The notes under the pieces: model-generated
Database searches by the model: none
What the model was told of the DNA's origin: nothing
What the model saw: only the letters and a program-made list of their open reading frames with translations
Part shown: positions 1 through 8,579 of the stretch, in pieces
Numbering within the stretch: position 1 is the stretch's first letter
Layout of the letters: every line of letters begins with the position of its first letter
Source of the DNA: Duganella aquatilis
GTDB taxonomy: Bacteria > Pseudomonadota > Gammaproteobacteria > Burkholderiales > Burkholderiaceae_D
DNA: 64,000 bases
Assembly: GCF_009674565.1 (NCBI RefSeq)
Contig: NZ_WKJL01000015.1
Location: forward strand, 62,001 to 126,000
Reading direction: 5' to 3'
Position numbers and translations under genes: made by a program

Positions 1-136
1 GCAGATCGGGGCGAGTGATATCCCCGCCACCATAGGAGAAATCTGGCTCTGGCGGCATTGCAGCGCAACATACGGCTGCCGATGTAGGATAACTCCTACA
101 GAAAGACGGGAAAAAAGCGCGGGGGAAGCGAACTGT
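1..136. other. Window edge, no gene seen
   Basis: This short non-coding stretch lies downstream of the first minus-strand gene. It holds one clear inverted repeat at 83-100 (listed separately). No credible coding sequence was found. Confidence 0.6.
83..100. repeat. Perfect 7-bp inverted repeat
   Basis: TGTAGGA and TCCTACA are separated by TAAC, giving a perfect 7-bp stem with a 4-nt loop, about 40 bp past the stop of the TIGR03790-type gene. No T-run follows on the minus strand, so it could be a weak terminator or an operator for a gene outside the window. Confidence 0.5.
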
Positions 137-1207
137 TCAGCGACGATACGGCGCCGCCAGCGGCTCGCCGATAAACACCCCTTGCGCAGGCCAGGCGACG
201 CTCTTCCAGTAGGCTTCGATCGCCGTGTTGCCCTGCAAATACTGTCGCAGCAGCACCGTCGGCTGGGGGAATTTTTGCCAGTAATTGCACGGCTCGGTGA
301 CACTGCCATAGCTGGCGGTGGCGCCCGCATCGAGCCAGCGCAAGCTGCTCATTTGACCATCGCTGAGCAGGTCTCCGCCGGTCGACGTCAGGTGGTCGGC
401 CAATGCCCCTGGCAGGAAGCGCAGCGTATCCAGCTTGGCCACCCGCGCCATGCCGGTCTGGTAAATCATGATGTCGCTCTGCCCTTCCAGGCTGTCGGCG
501 TGCAACTGCTTGATGGTCAGTTTGCGCGCCGGCAGCGCACCCGGCCGGGGAAAGAACGGCGCCCGGCTGTTGCGCGGGGTTTCACTGGTAGTCAGGTAAT
601 AGGCGCTGGCGTTCGGCATGCTGAAGCCACTGGCCATGCCACGCCCGATCAGTGCCTTGGCCGCCGCCAGCGACTCGGTCGGCAACAGCATCGACAACCG
701 CATGCCGTAGCCCTGGAATGGCAGGCCGGCGGGAGCATTGAAGTAGTTGCTCGGCTTGGACGGCTCGCACGGCTTCTGGCACAGCGCGCTGTCGAGCCCG
801 AGCGTGTAAGCGGAGGTGATCGAATTGCATTCCACCGCGTAGGGGGCGGTCCAGACCATCAGCACGGCCTGGATCTGCGGCGTCAACCTGGCGTCGATCT
901 GCTCTTTCAGGTGGCGGAACTGCTCGGCATTGAGCTGGCGCGGCGAGTTGGGAATCCGCACATGCACCACGTTCTGCGGCGGCACATCCCGCACCTTGCG
1001 GTAATACTCGCCGACCTCGACGCTGAGAGGGTCGTCGTCGTTGATCACCACGGCCAGCTGGGCAGCGGTAAGCGGGCTACCCTCGGCCGGGCGCACCTGC
1101 TGCGCCTGTGCAGCGCAGCAGGCCAGGAAAGCAAGGCTAAACAGTATTCGAAAACGCACGGGCAACCGATCATGGCGAAGCGGACGACGGCGCCGTCCTG
1201 ATTCCAT
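137..1207 (-). CDS. TIGR03790-family secreted protein
   Basis: About 356 residues. The N-terminus has a basic stretch followed by a hydrophobic segment and an AQAQQ-like cleavage region (about residues 21-38), suggesting export. The rest resembles the TIGR03790 family, a group of unknown function with motifs such as AVVINDDDPLS near the start and YQTGM and SYGSVTEPC near the end. The frame extends upstream to a TTG at 1228, but the ATG at 1207 is preferred because the region upstream is taken by the neighbouring terminator. It sits directly downstream of two PEP-CTERM genes on the same strand. Family assignment is from recall; the biochemical role is unknown. Confidence 0.7.
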   Translation of the reverse strand: MESGRRRRPLRHDRLPVRFRILFSLAFLACCAAQAQQVRPAEGSPLTAAQLAVVINDDDPLSVEVGEYYRKVRDVPPQNVVHVRIPNSPRQLNAEQFRHLKEQIDARLTPQIQAVLMVWTAPYAVECNSITSAYTLGLDSALCQKPCEPSKPSNYFNAPAGLPFQGYGMRLSMLLPTESLAAAKALIGRGMASGFSMPNASAYYLTTSETPRNSRAPFFPRPGALPARKLTIKQLHADSLEGQSDIMIYQTGMARVAKLDTLRFLPGALADHLTSTGGDLLSDGQMSSLRWLDAGATASYGSVTEPCNYWQKFPQPTVLLRQYLQGNTAIEAYWKSVAWPAQGVFIGEPLAAPYRR

Positions 1208-1228
1208 TATGCCGCCAACCAACACCAA

Positions 1229-1267
1229 AAGAAAAGCCCCCGCAGGACAGTGTCCGGCAGGGGCTTT
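1229..1267 (-). terminator. Rho-independent terminator after PEP-CTERM gene
   Basis: GGGGCTTT (1260-1267) pairs with AAAGCCCC (1233-1240), with further pairing inside (CCGGACA/TGTCC). On the minus strand the stem runs into TTTTCTTTT. It lies just past the stop codon of the PEP-CTERM gene at 1298. Confidence 0.8.
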
Positions 1268-1297
1268 CGCGCAGCGCGCCGCCGTAGCGGCGCAGTC

Positions 1298-1828
1298 TTA
1301 GGCGATGGTCTTGCGACGACGCGCAACGAAACCGACCAGGCCCAGGCCTGCCAGCAGCATTGCATAGGTTTCCGCTTCAGGCACGGCCGACACCAGCAGA
1401 TTGCCGGAATAGGTTACCGCGTCATTGGTGGTGATGGTACCCTGGACTTTGAAGTAGTAGCTACCAGCGGTCAGGTTGGTACCCGTCAGGAACCACAGGC
1501 CGCTGTCCGCATCCAGCGAACCGCTGGCGGCAGCCACCGACGAGCCGACTTTGTACAGGTCGAAGTGGCTGAAGTCGATACCGGTGGTATCGCTGAAGCT
1601 GATCGACGAGATATTCGAGTCGGCATTGCTCAGGCTAGGAACGCTGAAGTAAAACAGGTCCGAGAAGGTCTTGTTCAGGCTGCCGTCGGAGAAGCTGCTC
1701 AGTGGACCGAAACCCGAGGTGCCGTCGATCAGCGTGATGTTCGAGGTGCGCTCGAAATCAGCGGCGCTGGCGAAGACGCTGGCGGCTGCCAGGACCAGAC
1801 CGATCAGAAAGGAAGTATATTTTTTCAT
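1298..1828 (-). CDS. FxDxF-type PEP-CTERM protein, copy 1
   Basis: This 176-residue secreted protein has an N-terminal signal peptide (KKYTSFLIGLVLAAASVFASA) and a C-terminal exosortase sorting tail: a VPEAETYAM motif, a hydrophobic helix and a terminal RRRK cluster. The body carries the short F-x-D-x-F motif (FSDLFYF) typical of the FxDxF family. Such proteins are expected to be recognised by the exosortase at 19081-19986, cleaved near the PEP motif and delivered to the cell surface. The motif here reads P-E-A rather than P-E-P. The next gene upstream, 26 bp away, is a paralogue, so the pair probably arose by tandem duplication. Function beyond surface location is unknown. Confidence 0.88.
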   Translation of the reverse strand: MKKYTSFLIGLVLAAASVFASAADFERTSNITLIDGTSGFGPLSSFSDGSLNKTFSDLFYFSVPSLSNADSNISSISFSDTTGIDFSHFDLYKVGSSVAAASGSLDADSGLWFLTGTNLTAGSYYFKVQGTITTNDAVTYSGNLLVSAVPEAETYAMLLAGLGLVGFVARRRKTIA

Positions 1829-1854
1829 GCTTATCTCAAGGTTAAAGTCGACGT

Positions 1855-2397
1855 TTAAGCGCGCTTGTTACGGCGTGCAACAAAACCTACCAGGCCCAGG
1901 CCTGCCAGCAGCATCGCATAGGTTTCAGCTTCCGGCACAGCCAGTGCTTTCAGAGCAATATTACCCGACAGGCTACCAGCGCCAGCCGAATTGATTTTGC
2001 CGATGACTTGCAGGTAGTAGTCGCCAGCGGTCAACACCAGGTTCGAGGTGTTCAGCTTCCAGTTATCAACGCGGCCGGTCGACTTCTGTGCACCCGAGTA
2101 CAACAGGGTGCCATCGAGTTTATAAATCGCGAAGGAAGTCAGATCCAGGCCGACGGCTGCAGAAGCGGCGGTCGAGGTCACGTCAGCGGCCAGCAGGCTC
2201 TTGGTGTCCACGTGGAAGCTGAACTGGTCAGTGAAAGTAGCACTTGCCAGGCCGCTAGCGAAGCTGGCGGTGTATTTGGCAGCGCCAGAGGTCAGATCGA
2301 CTGCCTTGCGGGTGTGCGAGGCGTCGGCTGCATTTGCGGAAAAGGCAGCACCCGTCAGCAACAGAGTTGCGATGATAGCTCGTAAGATATTTTTCAT
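1855..2397 (-). CDS. FxDxF-type PEP-CTERM protein, copy 2
   Basis: About 180 residues from the ATG at 2397 (MKNILRAIIATLLL), which puts a proper signal peptide at the N-terminus; the longer frame from 2427 adds ten non-signal residues. The body has FTDQFSF (F-x-D-x-F), and the C-terminus carries VPEAETYAM, a hydrophobic helix and RRNKRA, almost identical to the neighbouring paralogue. It is a probable exosortase B substrate displayed on the cell surface. As in copy 1, the sorting motif is PEA in place of PEP. The two proteins share their overall plan, but their middle sections have diverged. Confidence 0.88.
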   Translation of the reverse strand: MKNILRAIIATLLLTGAAFSANAADASHTRKAVDLTSGAAKYTASFASGLASATFTDQFSFHVDTKSLLAADVTSTAASAAVGLDLTSFAIYKLDGTLLYSGAQKSTGRVDNWKLNTSNLVLTAGDYYLQVIGKINSAGAGSLSGNIALKALAVPEAETYAMLLAGLGLVGFVARRNKRA

Positions 2398-2775
2398 GCC
2401 ATGCCTAAAGGTTGAAAGTGATGCCAAAATCGCATCTGATTTATCGGAGAAACAACAACACTATGTGAAGTATATTGGATTTCGACCAACAAAGCTTGTG
2501 TATTTTAAATTTTTTTTTAGGGAAATGATAACTAGCGGCAACATCAATGCAAGTTACACAGTTTTAACGCAATTTCAGCCGGGAAAAGTCCTGAAATAGT
2601 GCTTTTGCGCCGTCGACATTGCATCGCAGCATCAAATTCCGTTATCGCTTGTCACTACGTGTTGTTTTTCTGTTGCATTGCAACCCGGCTGGCGGCAGCG
2701 GCATGTCAACTGCCCTGACCAGACGAGCATCGACGGAATGCACGCGGCATTCCGTCGATTTTCCGCATTGCAACA
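2398..2775. other. Intergenic region with TGCA-type motifs and a hairpin
   Basis: This 378-bp gap between manC and the PEP-CTERM pair is AT-rich near 2500-2530, consistent with a promoter for the PEP-CTERM genes. It contains three copies of a GCA-YY-GCA-R type motif at 2621-2632, 2675-2686 and 2765-2776, one of them inside the perfect palindrome GTTGCATTGCAAC (2672-2684). A strong hairpin lies at 2729-2759. No gene was found. Confidence 0.6.
2729..2759. terminator. Hairpin downstream of manC
   Basis: ATCGACGGAATG (2729-2740) and CATTCCGTCGAT (2748-2759) form a perfect 12-bp stem with a 7-nt loop, 17 bp past the manC stop. A short T-run follows only in the plus direction, so it may act as a transcript-end stabiliser or terminator for manC. 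Confidence 0.65.
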
Positions 2776-4194
2776 TCAAGCGCGCTGGTAGACGTCCTCG
2801 AAGCGCACAATATCATCCTCGCCCAGGTAGCTACCGGACTGGACTTCAATCAGATGCAGCGGCAGCTTACCCGGATTTTCCAGGCGGTGGGTCATGCCGA
2901 TCGGGATGTAGGTCGACTCATTTTCGGTCAACAAGGTCACCTTGTCGCCGCAGGTCACGCTGGCGGTGCCGCTGACCACGATCCAGTGTTCGGCGCGGTG
3001 ATGGTGCATCTGCAGCGACAGCTTGCCGCCCGGGTTGACGGTAATGCGCTTGACCTGGAAACGGTCGCCGAGATCGATGCCCTCGTAGCAGCCCCATGGG
3101 CGATACACCTTGGTGTGGTGCAGGTGCTCGGTGCGGCCCTGGGTCTTCAGGTGATCGACGATCTGCTTGACGCGCTGCACCTGGTCCTTGTGCGCCACCA
3201 GCACGGCGTCGTTGGTCTCGACCACCACCAGATCCTGCACACCGACCACGGCCACGATGCGGCTTTCAGCCCGCACCAGCGAGCCGGAAACATTGTCCAG
3301 ATAGACATCGCCACGCGCCACATTGCCTTGCGCGTCGGCGGTCTGCACCTCGTGCAGCGCCGACCACGAACCGACGTCGTTCCAGCCGATATCGGCTGGC
3401 ACCACCACGGCGTCGCGGGTGTGTTCCATCACGGCATAGTCGATCGAGTCGGACGGCGCGCTGGCAAAAGCGGCCTCATCCAGGCGGCAGAAATCCAGGT
3501 CGCGGTAATCGCCCTTGATCGCCGCATCGCAGGCGGCCGCCATGGCCGGCTGGAACTCTTTCAGTTCGGCCAGGTAACGCTCGGCGCGGAACAGGAACAT
3601 GCCGCTGTTCCAGAAGAAATTGCCTGCGGCGACAAAGCCCTTGGCGGTTTCCAGATCCGGCTTTTCGACAAAGCGGTCCACCGCGTAGCCGTTGGCGCCG
3701 CCGGCGATCGCCTTGCCGCTCTGAATGTAGCCATAACCGGTTTCAGGGCCGGTCGGCACGATGCCGAAGGTAGCCAGCTTGCCTTCCGCGGCCAGCACCG
3801 CAGCCTGTTCGACGGCGGCGTAGAACGCATCGACGTTCTTGATGACATGGTCGGCCGGCAGTACCAGCATCAGCGCGTCCGGATCGGTGGCGATCAGGTA
3901 GTGGGCGGCTACGGCCACGGCCGGCGCGGTGTTGCGGCCGACCGGCTCCAGCAGGATGCCCAGCGGCTCGATGCCGATTTCACGCATCTGTTCAGCCACC
4001 AGGAAGCGGTGCTCGTTACCGCACACCACCAGCGGCGCCATGACGCCAGGACGGCCGGCCAGGCGCAACGCGGTTTCCTGCAACATGGTCTGCTCTGACA
4101 CCAGCGGCAGCAGTTGCTTAGGCAGCGCCGCGCGCGACAGCGGCCATAAACGGGTGCCGGCGCCGCCGGACAGGATGACTGGATAGATTTTCAT
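2776..4194 (-). CDS. manC: Mannose-1-phosphate guanylyltransferase / mannose-6-phosphate isomerase
   Basis: This 472-residue cytoplasmic enzyme makes GDP-mannose from mannose 1-phosphate and GTP. The long form usually also has a phosphomannose isomerase domain. The nucleotidyltransferase signature VILSGGAGTRLWPLSR is at the N-terminus, and sugar-binding FVEKPD is near residue 175. The C-terminal third is the cupin-type isomerase domain (RPWG, then MHHHRAEHW with metal-binding His residues). Length is typical for the ManC/AlgA/CpsB group. Its start overlaps the stop of the upstream nucleotidyltransferase gene by 4 bp, implying translational coupling. It supplies an activated sugar for the polysaccharide made by this locus. 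Confidence 0.93.
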   Translation of the reverse strand: MKIYPVILSGGAGTRLWPLSRAALPKQLLPLVSEQTMLQETALRLAGRPGVMAPLVVCGNEHRFLVAEQMREIGIEPLGILLEPVGRNTAPAVAVAAHYLIATDPDALMLVLPADHVIKNVDAFYAAVEQAAVLAAEGKLATFGIVPTGPETGYGYIQSGKAIAGGANGYAVDRFVEKPDLETAKGFVAAGNFFWNSGMFLFRAERYLAELKEFQPAMAAACDAAIKGDYRDLDFCRLDEAAFASAPSDSIDYAVMEHTRDAVVVPADIGWNDVGSWSALHEVQTADAQGNVARGDVYLDNVSGSLVRAESRIVAVVGVQDLVVVETNDAVLVAHKDQVQRVKQIVDHLKTQGRTEHLHHTKVYRPWGCYEGIDLGDRFQVKRITVNPGGKLSLQMHHHRAEHWIVVSGTASVTCGDKVTLLTENESTYIPIGMTHRLENPGKLPLHLIEVQSGSYLGEDDIVRFEDVYQRA

Positions 4195-5360
4195 ATGATT
4201 TTCAGGACTTTCTCTTCTTGATTAACTTCACTACTGTTATCAACACGGCGCTTGGCACGACGATCGCGGGCGTTGCTCCATTCACCGTCGGTGTATTCGG
4301 ACACATGCCGCATGTCACCGGAACGGTCGACACTGTAATCTTTGAATACGATCATTTCATTAAGCGAAACATCTGGTAACACGCGTGTATATTCAAACAG
4401 TACGCTGCGCACCACCGTTGCGCCCTGGCAGATATGGCTGCCATGGCCAATCCAGGTCGGCCCGACGATGGTCACGCCGGATTCGATGCGCGAGCCCGAG
4501 CCGATGTAGACCGGGCCCTGGATGCGCGTGCCCTTCCAGTCGATGGCGGTGTTCAAGCCGACCCACAGCCCCTCTTCCAGCTGGATGCCCGGCACGTCGA
4601 GATGCGCCACCTCGCCCATCAGCACGCTCTGGCACACTTCCCAGTAATCCTTGACGCTGCCGATGTCGATCCAGTTGAATGGACGTTGCTGGGAATAAAA
4701 CGGCAAACCTTTTTCCGCCAGCAGCGGGAACAGCTCGGAACCGATGTCGAACGGCCGGTCGGAAGGAATCAGGTCCAGCACTTCCGGCTCGAAGATATAG
4801 ATGCCGGTGCTGACAAAATTCGACAGCGCCTCCTCCTGGCTCGGCTTTTCCTGGAACGACTGGATGCGGCCGCTCTTGTCGCTGACCACCACGCCGTAGC
4901 TCGACACACTCTCCCATGGGACTTCCTTGGTCACCACCGATGCCAGAGCGCCCTTGCGCTTGTGCTCAAACAACGCCGACTTGATATCGAGGTCGATCAA
5001 CGCGTCGCCGCACAGCACGATCGTCGTTTCGTCGAAGAAACCGCCAAACTTCTGGATCTTCTTCATGCCGCCAGCCGAGCCCAACGGCTCCGGCACGACT
5101 TCTCCTTCGTTATTGGTGTAACCCTCGAACGAGTAACCGATCTGCACGCCATACTGGTGGCCTTCGCCGAAATAATCTTCGATTTTTTCGTGCAAATAAC
5201 TGACGTTGACCATGATTTCCTTGATGCCATACTTGGCCAGGTGCTCGATCAGGTAAGCCATGACTGGCTTGCCCAGGATCGGTATCATGGGTTTTGGTAA
5301 ATCATAGGTCAGTGGCCGCACGCGCGTGCCCTTGCCTGCCGCCAGGATCATGGCCTTCAT
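4191..5360 (-). CDS. Sugar-phosphate nucleotidyltransferase with left-handed beta-helix
   Basis: This 389-residue protein starts with MKAMILAAGKGTRVRPLT, the NTP-binding loop of NDP-sugar pyrophosphorylases, followed by KPMIPI and the metal-binding LCGDALIDLD. The section from about residue 255 to 350 shows hexapeptide-like repeats (IGSGSRIESGVTIVGPTWIG) of a left-handed beta-helix. It resembles bacterial GDP-mannose or glucose-1-phosphate pyrophosphorylase-like proteins; the true substrate cannot be told from sequence alone. It is coupled to manC through an ATGA overlap. The C-terminal 40 residues are charged and not recognised. Confidence 0.85.
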   Translation of the reverse strand: MKAMILAAGKGTRVRPLTYDLPKPMIPILGKPVMAYLIEHLAKYGIKEIMVNVSYLHEKIEDYFGEGHQYGVQIGYSFEGYTNNEGEVVPEPLGSAGGMKKIQKFGGFFDETTIVLCGDALIDLDIKSALFEHKRKGALASVVTKEVPWESVSSYGVVVSDKSGRIQSFQEKPSQEEALSNFVSTGIYIFEPEVLDLIPSDRPFDIGSELFPLLAEKGLPFYSQQRPFNWIDIGSVKDYWEVCQSVLMGEVAHLDVPGIQLEEGLWVGLNTAIDWKGTRIQGPVYIGSGSRIESGVTIVGPTWIGHGSHICQGATVVRSVLFEYTRVLPDVSLNEMIVFKDYSVDRSGDMRHVSEYTDGEWSNARDRRAKRRVDNSSEVNQEEKVLKII

Positions 5361-5459
5361 AACGAATTGCTCCTCAGATGAATTCTGCTATTAATTACGT
5401 TACCGCGCTGTGGCCCTACCAGCTCGCTGCAATCATAAGCAATTTTCAACATTCTCGCC

Positions 5460-5471
5460 GCACCGCAGCAT
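5460..5471. promoter_or_regulatory. TGCA-type motif copy (GCACCGCAGCAT)
   Basis: This copy of a recurring motif (consensus GCAYYGCARCA) lies about 100 bp upstream of the nucleotidyltransferase start. See the finding on this motif. Regulatory role is inferred only from its repeated intergenic position. Confidence 0.4.
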
Positions 5472-5510
5472 TGGTGATCATAATGCAATATTTTAGCCAA
5501 AACATCAACA

Positions 5511-6452
5511 TCAAACCACATAGCTGGCAACTCTTGGCGCGCTTTTCTTAAACAACCATACTGTCGCCGCCGAGATCGCAAACACCGCGAAGGGCAGCAA
5601 TAAATCCGGCATCGGAAGAAACTTCTTAAACAATTTCATCCAAAAAATATGGGATAGATAAATTCCCAACGTGCACTCCGACAGCCAGCGTATATCGAAA
5701 TGGATGTAGCGGTCCCAGGGCAGCAACAATGTCACCGCCGCCGCCGTCAGGCCAAACAAATAAGGCACGCCCATGCCGGGACTAGGCATGGCAAAAAAGA
5801 CAATTAGCACCAGCACTACGCCGATGGCGATAGCGCAAGCCTGCCGTGACAAGGCATGGCAGTTGGCGAAAAATACGCCCAGTAATACGCCGTCCATCGC
5901 GTGTGCGTACTGTGCATACGGATAGTCGAAGGCCAGCGATGGCTTGCGCCAGAAATCGCAGAATCCCAGGGTCAACGCCGCCAGCAAGATACAGGCGTAC
6001 GACAAAGTGTGCTGGTTGACCTTATCCTTGATCTGATCGAATGCCACAATACAGACAAAGATAAACGGCAGATACCACAGATGAATGCTAGTACCCACCA
6101 GCAAGCCGGCGATCCAACCATGTTCCAGCGACAAGAACGGCTTGTGCAGCGTCAGATTCAGCAGCCCGTAAAAGACACACCACACCAACCACGGCACTAG
6201 CAAGACACGCGCCCGCCGTGCCACGCTTTTGGGCGGACTACCGCTCTGGGCGGCGAAATACATCGAGATGATCAAAAACGCGATCAACCCCGAATATGCG
6301 ACATCGCGGCCGATCGTTGCGGTGTGATACCAGACGATGCCGAAGGCGCTGAGCACGCGCAGCAGTTCGATTTCCTGCCGTCGCTTGCTACGCGCGGCCA
6401 CAACCGTTTCGGCTGAACAGCCATCCGTATTGAGATATCTGATTTCGGCCAT
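5511..6452 (-). CDS. Acyltransferase 3 family membrane protein
   Basis: A 313-residue integral membrane protein with about ten hydrophobic segments. The N-terminal motif EIELLRVLSAFGIVWYHT matches the acyltransferase-3 family, including the conserved Arg and the His in the first helix. Such proteins O-acetylate or otherwise acylate sugars of lipopolysaccharide or exopolysaccharide, using a cytoplasmic acyl donor. It lies in the EPS locus on the same strand as the neighbouring sugar genes, so modification of the repeat unit is likely. A second acyltransferase is at 12454-13503. The exact acyl group and acceptor are unknown. Confidence 0.85.
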   Translation of the reverse strand: MAEIRYLNTDGCSAETVVAARSKRRQEIELLRVLSAFGIVWYHTATIGRDVAYSGLIAFLIISMYFAAQSGSPPKSVARRARVLLVPWLVWCVFYGLLNLTLHKPFLSLEHGWIAGLLVGTSIHLWYLPFIFVCIVAFDQIKDKVNQHTLSYACILLAALTLGFCDFWRKPSLAFDYPYAQYAHAMDGVLLGVFFANCHALSRQACAIAIGVVLVLIVFFAMPSPGMGVPYLFGLTAAAVTLLLPWDRYIHFDIRWLSECTLGIYLSHIFWMKLFKKFLPMPDLLLPFAVFAISAATVWLFKKSAPRVASYVV

Positions 6453-6529
6453 TTCAGTCGTCCGATCATATCGTTGCTGCAGCGGTGTCCGAGCTGTCCA
6501 GCACGGCCACCGTCCTTTTCTTATTTTAC

Positions 6530-7402
6530 TTACGCTGCCGCGTCTTTCCAGTTATCCTGCACCAGCTGGCGGGTGCTGCGGATATTGCCGCGGCTGGAAG
6601 CGCCAAACACGATCGATTCGATATTCGGCTGCTCGCAGACCCAGTCGATCGCCTCTTTCGGCGGGATGGCGCCGGATGCAAACACCGACATGGCGATGGC
6701 GCGGAATTTACGGTTGCGCAGCGCATCTTCATACGCCTCGACGCCGCCGGAAACGCGGAAACCGATCTTGTTGATGTTCGAGCAGACGATCGGGTTTTCG
6801 ATACCCAGTTCATCCAGCACGTCCAGCAGCTTCGGCAGGTTCATCGTGATGAAACCCGGCTCGGCGTTGTAGCGCTTCTTGACGTGATCGGCAAAGATCG
6901 CAAACGCTTCCTTGAAACCCAGGCCCAGCAGCAGGTCGACTACCACGTTCTGCAGGAAGATGACTGGCGTTTTCAGGCCCTGGAACATTTTCATTTCAGC
7001 GTCGATCAACAGCGTGGTGATGCCTTCGATATCCTTGCGCGCCAGCGACATGCCACCGCGCAGCGCCGCATCCAGGAAGCCCTCGTCGGGCATGAAGCGC
7101 TTGATCGCGCCCATCATGCCGTAATCGGTCATCGCGTTGGCGTATTTATGCGCGTAAGGCATGCATGGGTAGAACTGGAAATCGGCATAGCGCTCCGGCT
7201 TTTCGCGCACGATGTCGCACACTTCGGCGATGCGCTCGTGGGTGGTGCACATGAACGTCTTGATGCCTTCATCGTAGGCGATATCGAGCACATCCATAAT
7301 GGCCTTGGTGTCCTGGAAGCGCATCGCTTGCGCGCGCGCTTTTTCCTCGGACATGTGATTAACGCCAAAGAACTGGTTATCACCAAACAGCAAACGATCC
7401 AT
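6530..7402 (-). CDS. Aldo/keto-reductase-like TIM-barrel protein
   Basis: This 290-residue soluble protein begins MDRLLFGDNQFFGVNHMS and ends with IESIVFGASSRGNIRSTRQLV, which matches the plan of aldo/keto reductases, where a C-terminal G-A-S-S-x-x-N-I segment binds the nucleotide phosphate. I cannot place the usual Asp-Tyr-Lys-His catalytic set with confidence, so activity as a reductase is uncertain. A good ribosome site (GAGGGAG) precedes the ATG. It lies 37 bp downstream of the Gfo/Idh/MocA gene and probably works with it on a sugar precursor of the polysaccharide. Confidence 0.6.
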   Translation of the reverse strand: MDRLLFGDNQFFGVNHMSEEKARAQAMRFQDTKAIMDVLDIAYDEGIKTFMCTTHERIAEVCDIVREKPERYADFQFYPCMPYAHKYANAMTDYGMMGAIKRFMPDEGFLDAALRGGMSLARKDIEGITTLLIDAEMKMFQGLKTPVIFLQNVVVDLLLGLGFKEAFAIFADHVKKRYNAEPGFITMNLPKLLDVLDELGIENPIVCSNINKIGFRVSGGVEAYEDALRNRKFRAIAMSVFASGAIPPKEAIDWVCEQPNIESIVFGASSRGNIRSTRQLVQDNWKDAAA

Positions 7403-7439
7403 AACTTACTCCCTCAATTTATTCCGTGACTATGCGTGA

Positions 7440-8525
7440 TTACAGACCGAAGAAACCGCGCTTCTTGCGCGCAGGTTCAAACGTCGCACCTTCGGCCAGC
7501 GTTGCCGGGCCCTTTTCCGCATCGGCGATCATCAGGGCGATAACCTTGTCGGTTTCTGCCGCACTGGAGAAGGAGTTCACGTTCTCGGCGCGCGATTGCT
7601 GGATGCTCTTGACGAAGTAATCCAGCTGGGCGGTGTACTCCTCGCCACGCAGGTAGAAGTCCACCGGCTCAGTCAGTTCGGTTGTGTAGCGCACGTTCCA
7701 ACCCACTTTATAACCTTCCGGGATGACGGCGTCTTCGCGCAGGTAGACCTGGCATTCCTGGCGGTCGGCGTAGATGCGGCCTGCCGGACCCTGGATGGTG
7801 ATCTTGGTGCTCATCTTGCGGTACGACTCATCGCTCCAGTTGACCGACACCTGGGCGCTCTTGCCATCGTCGAAGTACAGCGTGCTGTACACCTCGTCGT
7901 CGGTATCCTTGGAGAAGATCTTGTTCAGCACCGTGCCGCCCACGCCTTTCGGCGCGCCGAAGTACCAGTTCACCAGATTGATCGGGTGGGCGGCGTAGTC
8001 GTACAGGCAACCGCCGCCTTCGCTGCGCTGCGTGCGCCAGGTCGAACCCTTCGGTTTCAGCACGACCGGACCGTAGGCTTCGGCCAGCACATGGCTGACG
8101 TCGCCGATGACGCCGGCGTCCAGCAGGCGCTTGACTTCCTGGAAGGCGCCGACGAAGCGGCAATGGTAACCAACCTGGTTGACCAGACCTTTTTGCTGGG
8201 CCAGCGCGGTCAACTCTTCCGCCTCAGCCACGCTCAGCACGAACGGTTTTTCGCAGAAGACATGCAGGCCTTTTTCCAGCGCCGTGCGCACCATGTCGGC
8301 GTGGAAGCGCGATGGCGTGGCAATCAGCACCGCGTCCAGTTCCACTTCCTTCAGCATCAAGGCGTAATCCGAATAGGTTTTCACGCCCGTGTATTTATTC
8401 AACACATCCAGCAGGTAGGCAGTGGCGTCGCACACGGCGACCAGTTGCACGTCCTTGTGCGCATTGATCATCGCGTGGTGCGACAACCCCATTTTCCCCA
8501 ACCCGACCACGGCAACTCTAACCAT
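7440..8525 (-). CDS. Gfo/Idh/MocA family oxidoreductase
   Basis: This 361-residue protein has the N-terminal Rossmann motif VAVVGLGKMGLSHH for NAD(P) binding and the family EKP signature (HVFCEKPFVLS, about residues 92-102). The H-P-I-N-L-V segment near residue 182 fits the substrate-binding half. The family oxidises or reduces sugars and nucleotide sugars. A GAGGTGA ribosome site precedes the ATG. Its place between glycosyltransferase genes and the aldo/keto-reductase-like gene suggests a step in making a modified sugar. The specific substrate is not deducible. Confidence 0.87.
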   Translation of the reverse strand: MVRVAVVGLGKMGLSHHAMINAHKDVQLVAVCDATAYLLDVLNKYTGVKTYSDYALMLKEVELDAVLIATPSRFHADMVRTALEKGLHVFCEKPFVLSVAEAEELTALAQQKGLVNQVGYHCRFVGAFQEVKRLLDAGVIGDVSHVLAEAYGPVVLKPKGSTWRTQRSEGGGCLYDYAAHPINLVNWYFGAPKGVGGTVLNKIFSKDTDDEVYSTLYFDDGKSAQVSVNWSDESYRKMSTKITIQGPAGRIYADRQECQVYLREDAVIPEGYKVGWNVRYTTELTEPVDFYLRGEEYTAQLDYFVKSIQQSRAENVNSFSSAAETDKVIALMIADAEKGPATLAEGATFEPARKKRGFFGL

Positions 8526-8579
8526 TTTTCACCTCATCAAATATTTATCAATGCAACAAAACCAATCGCGGCAGAACGA

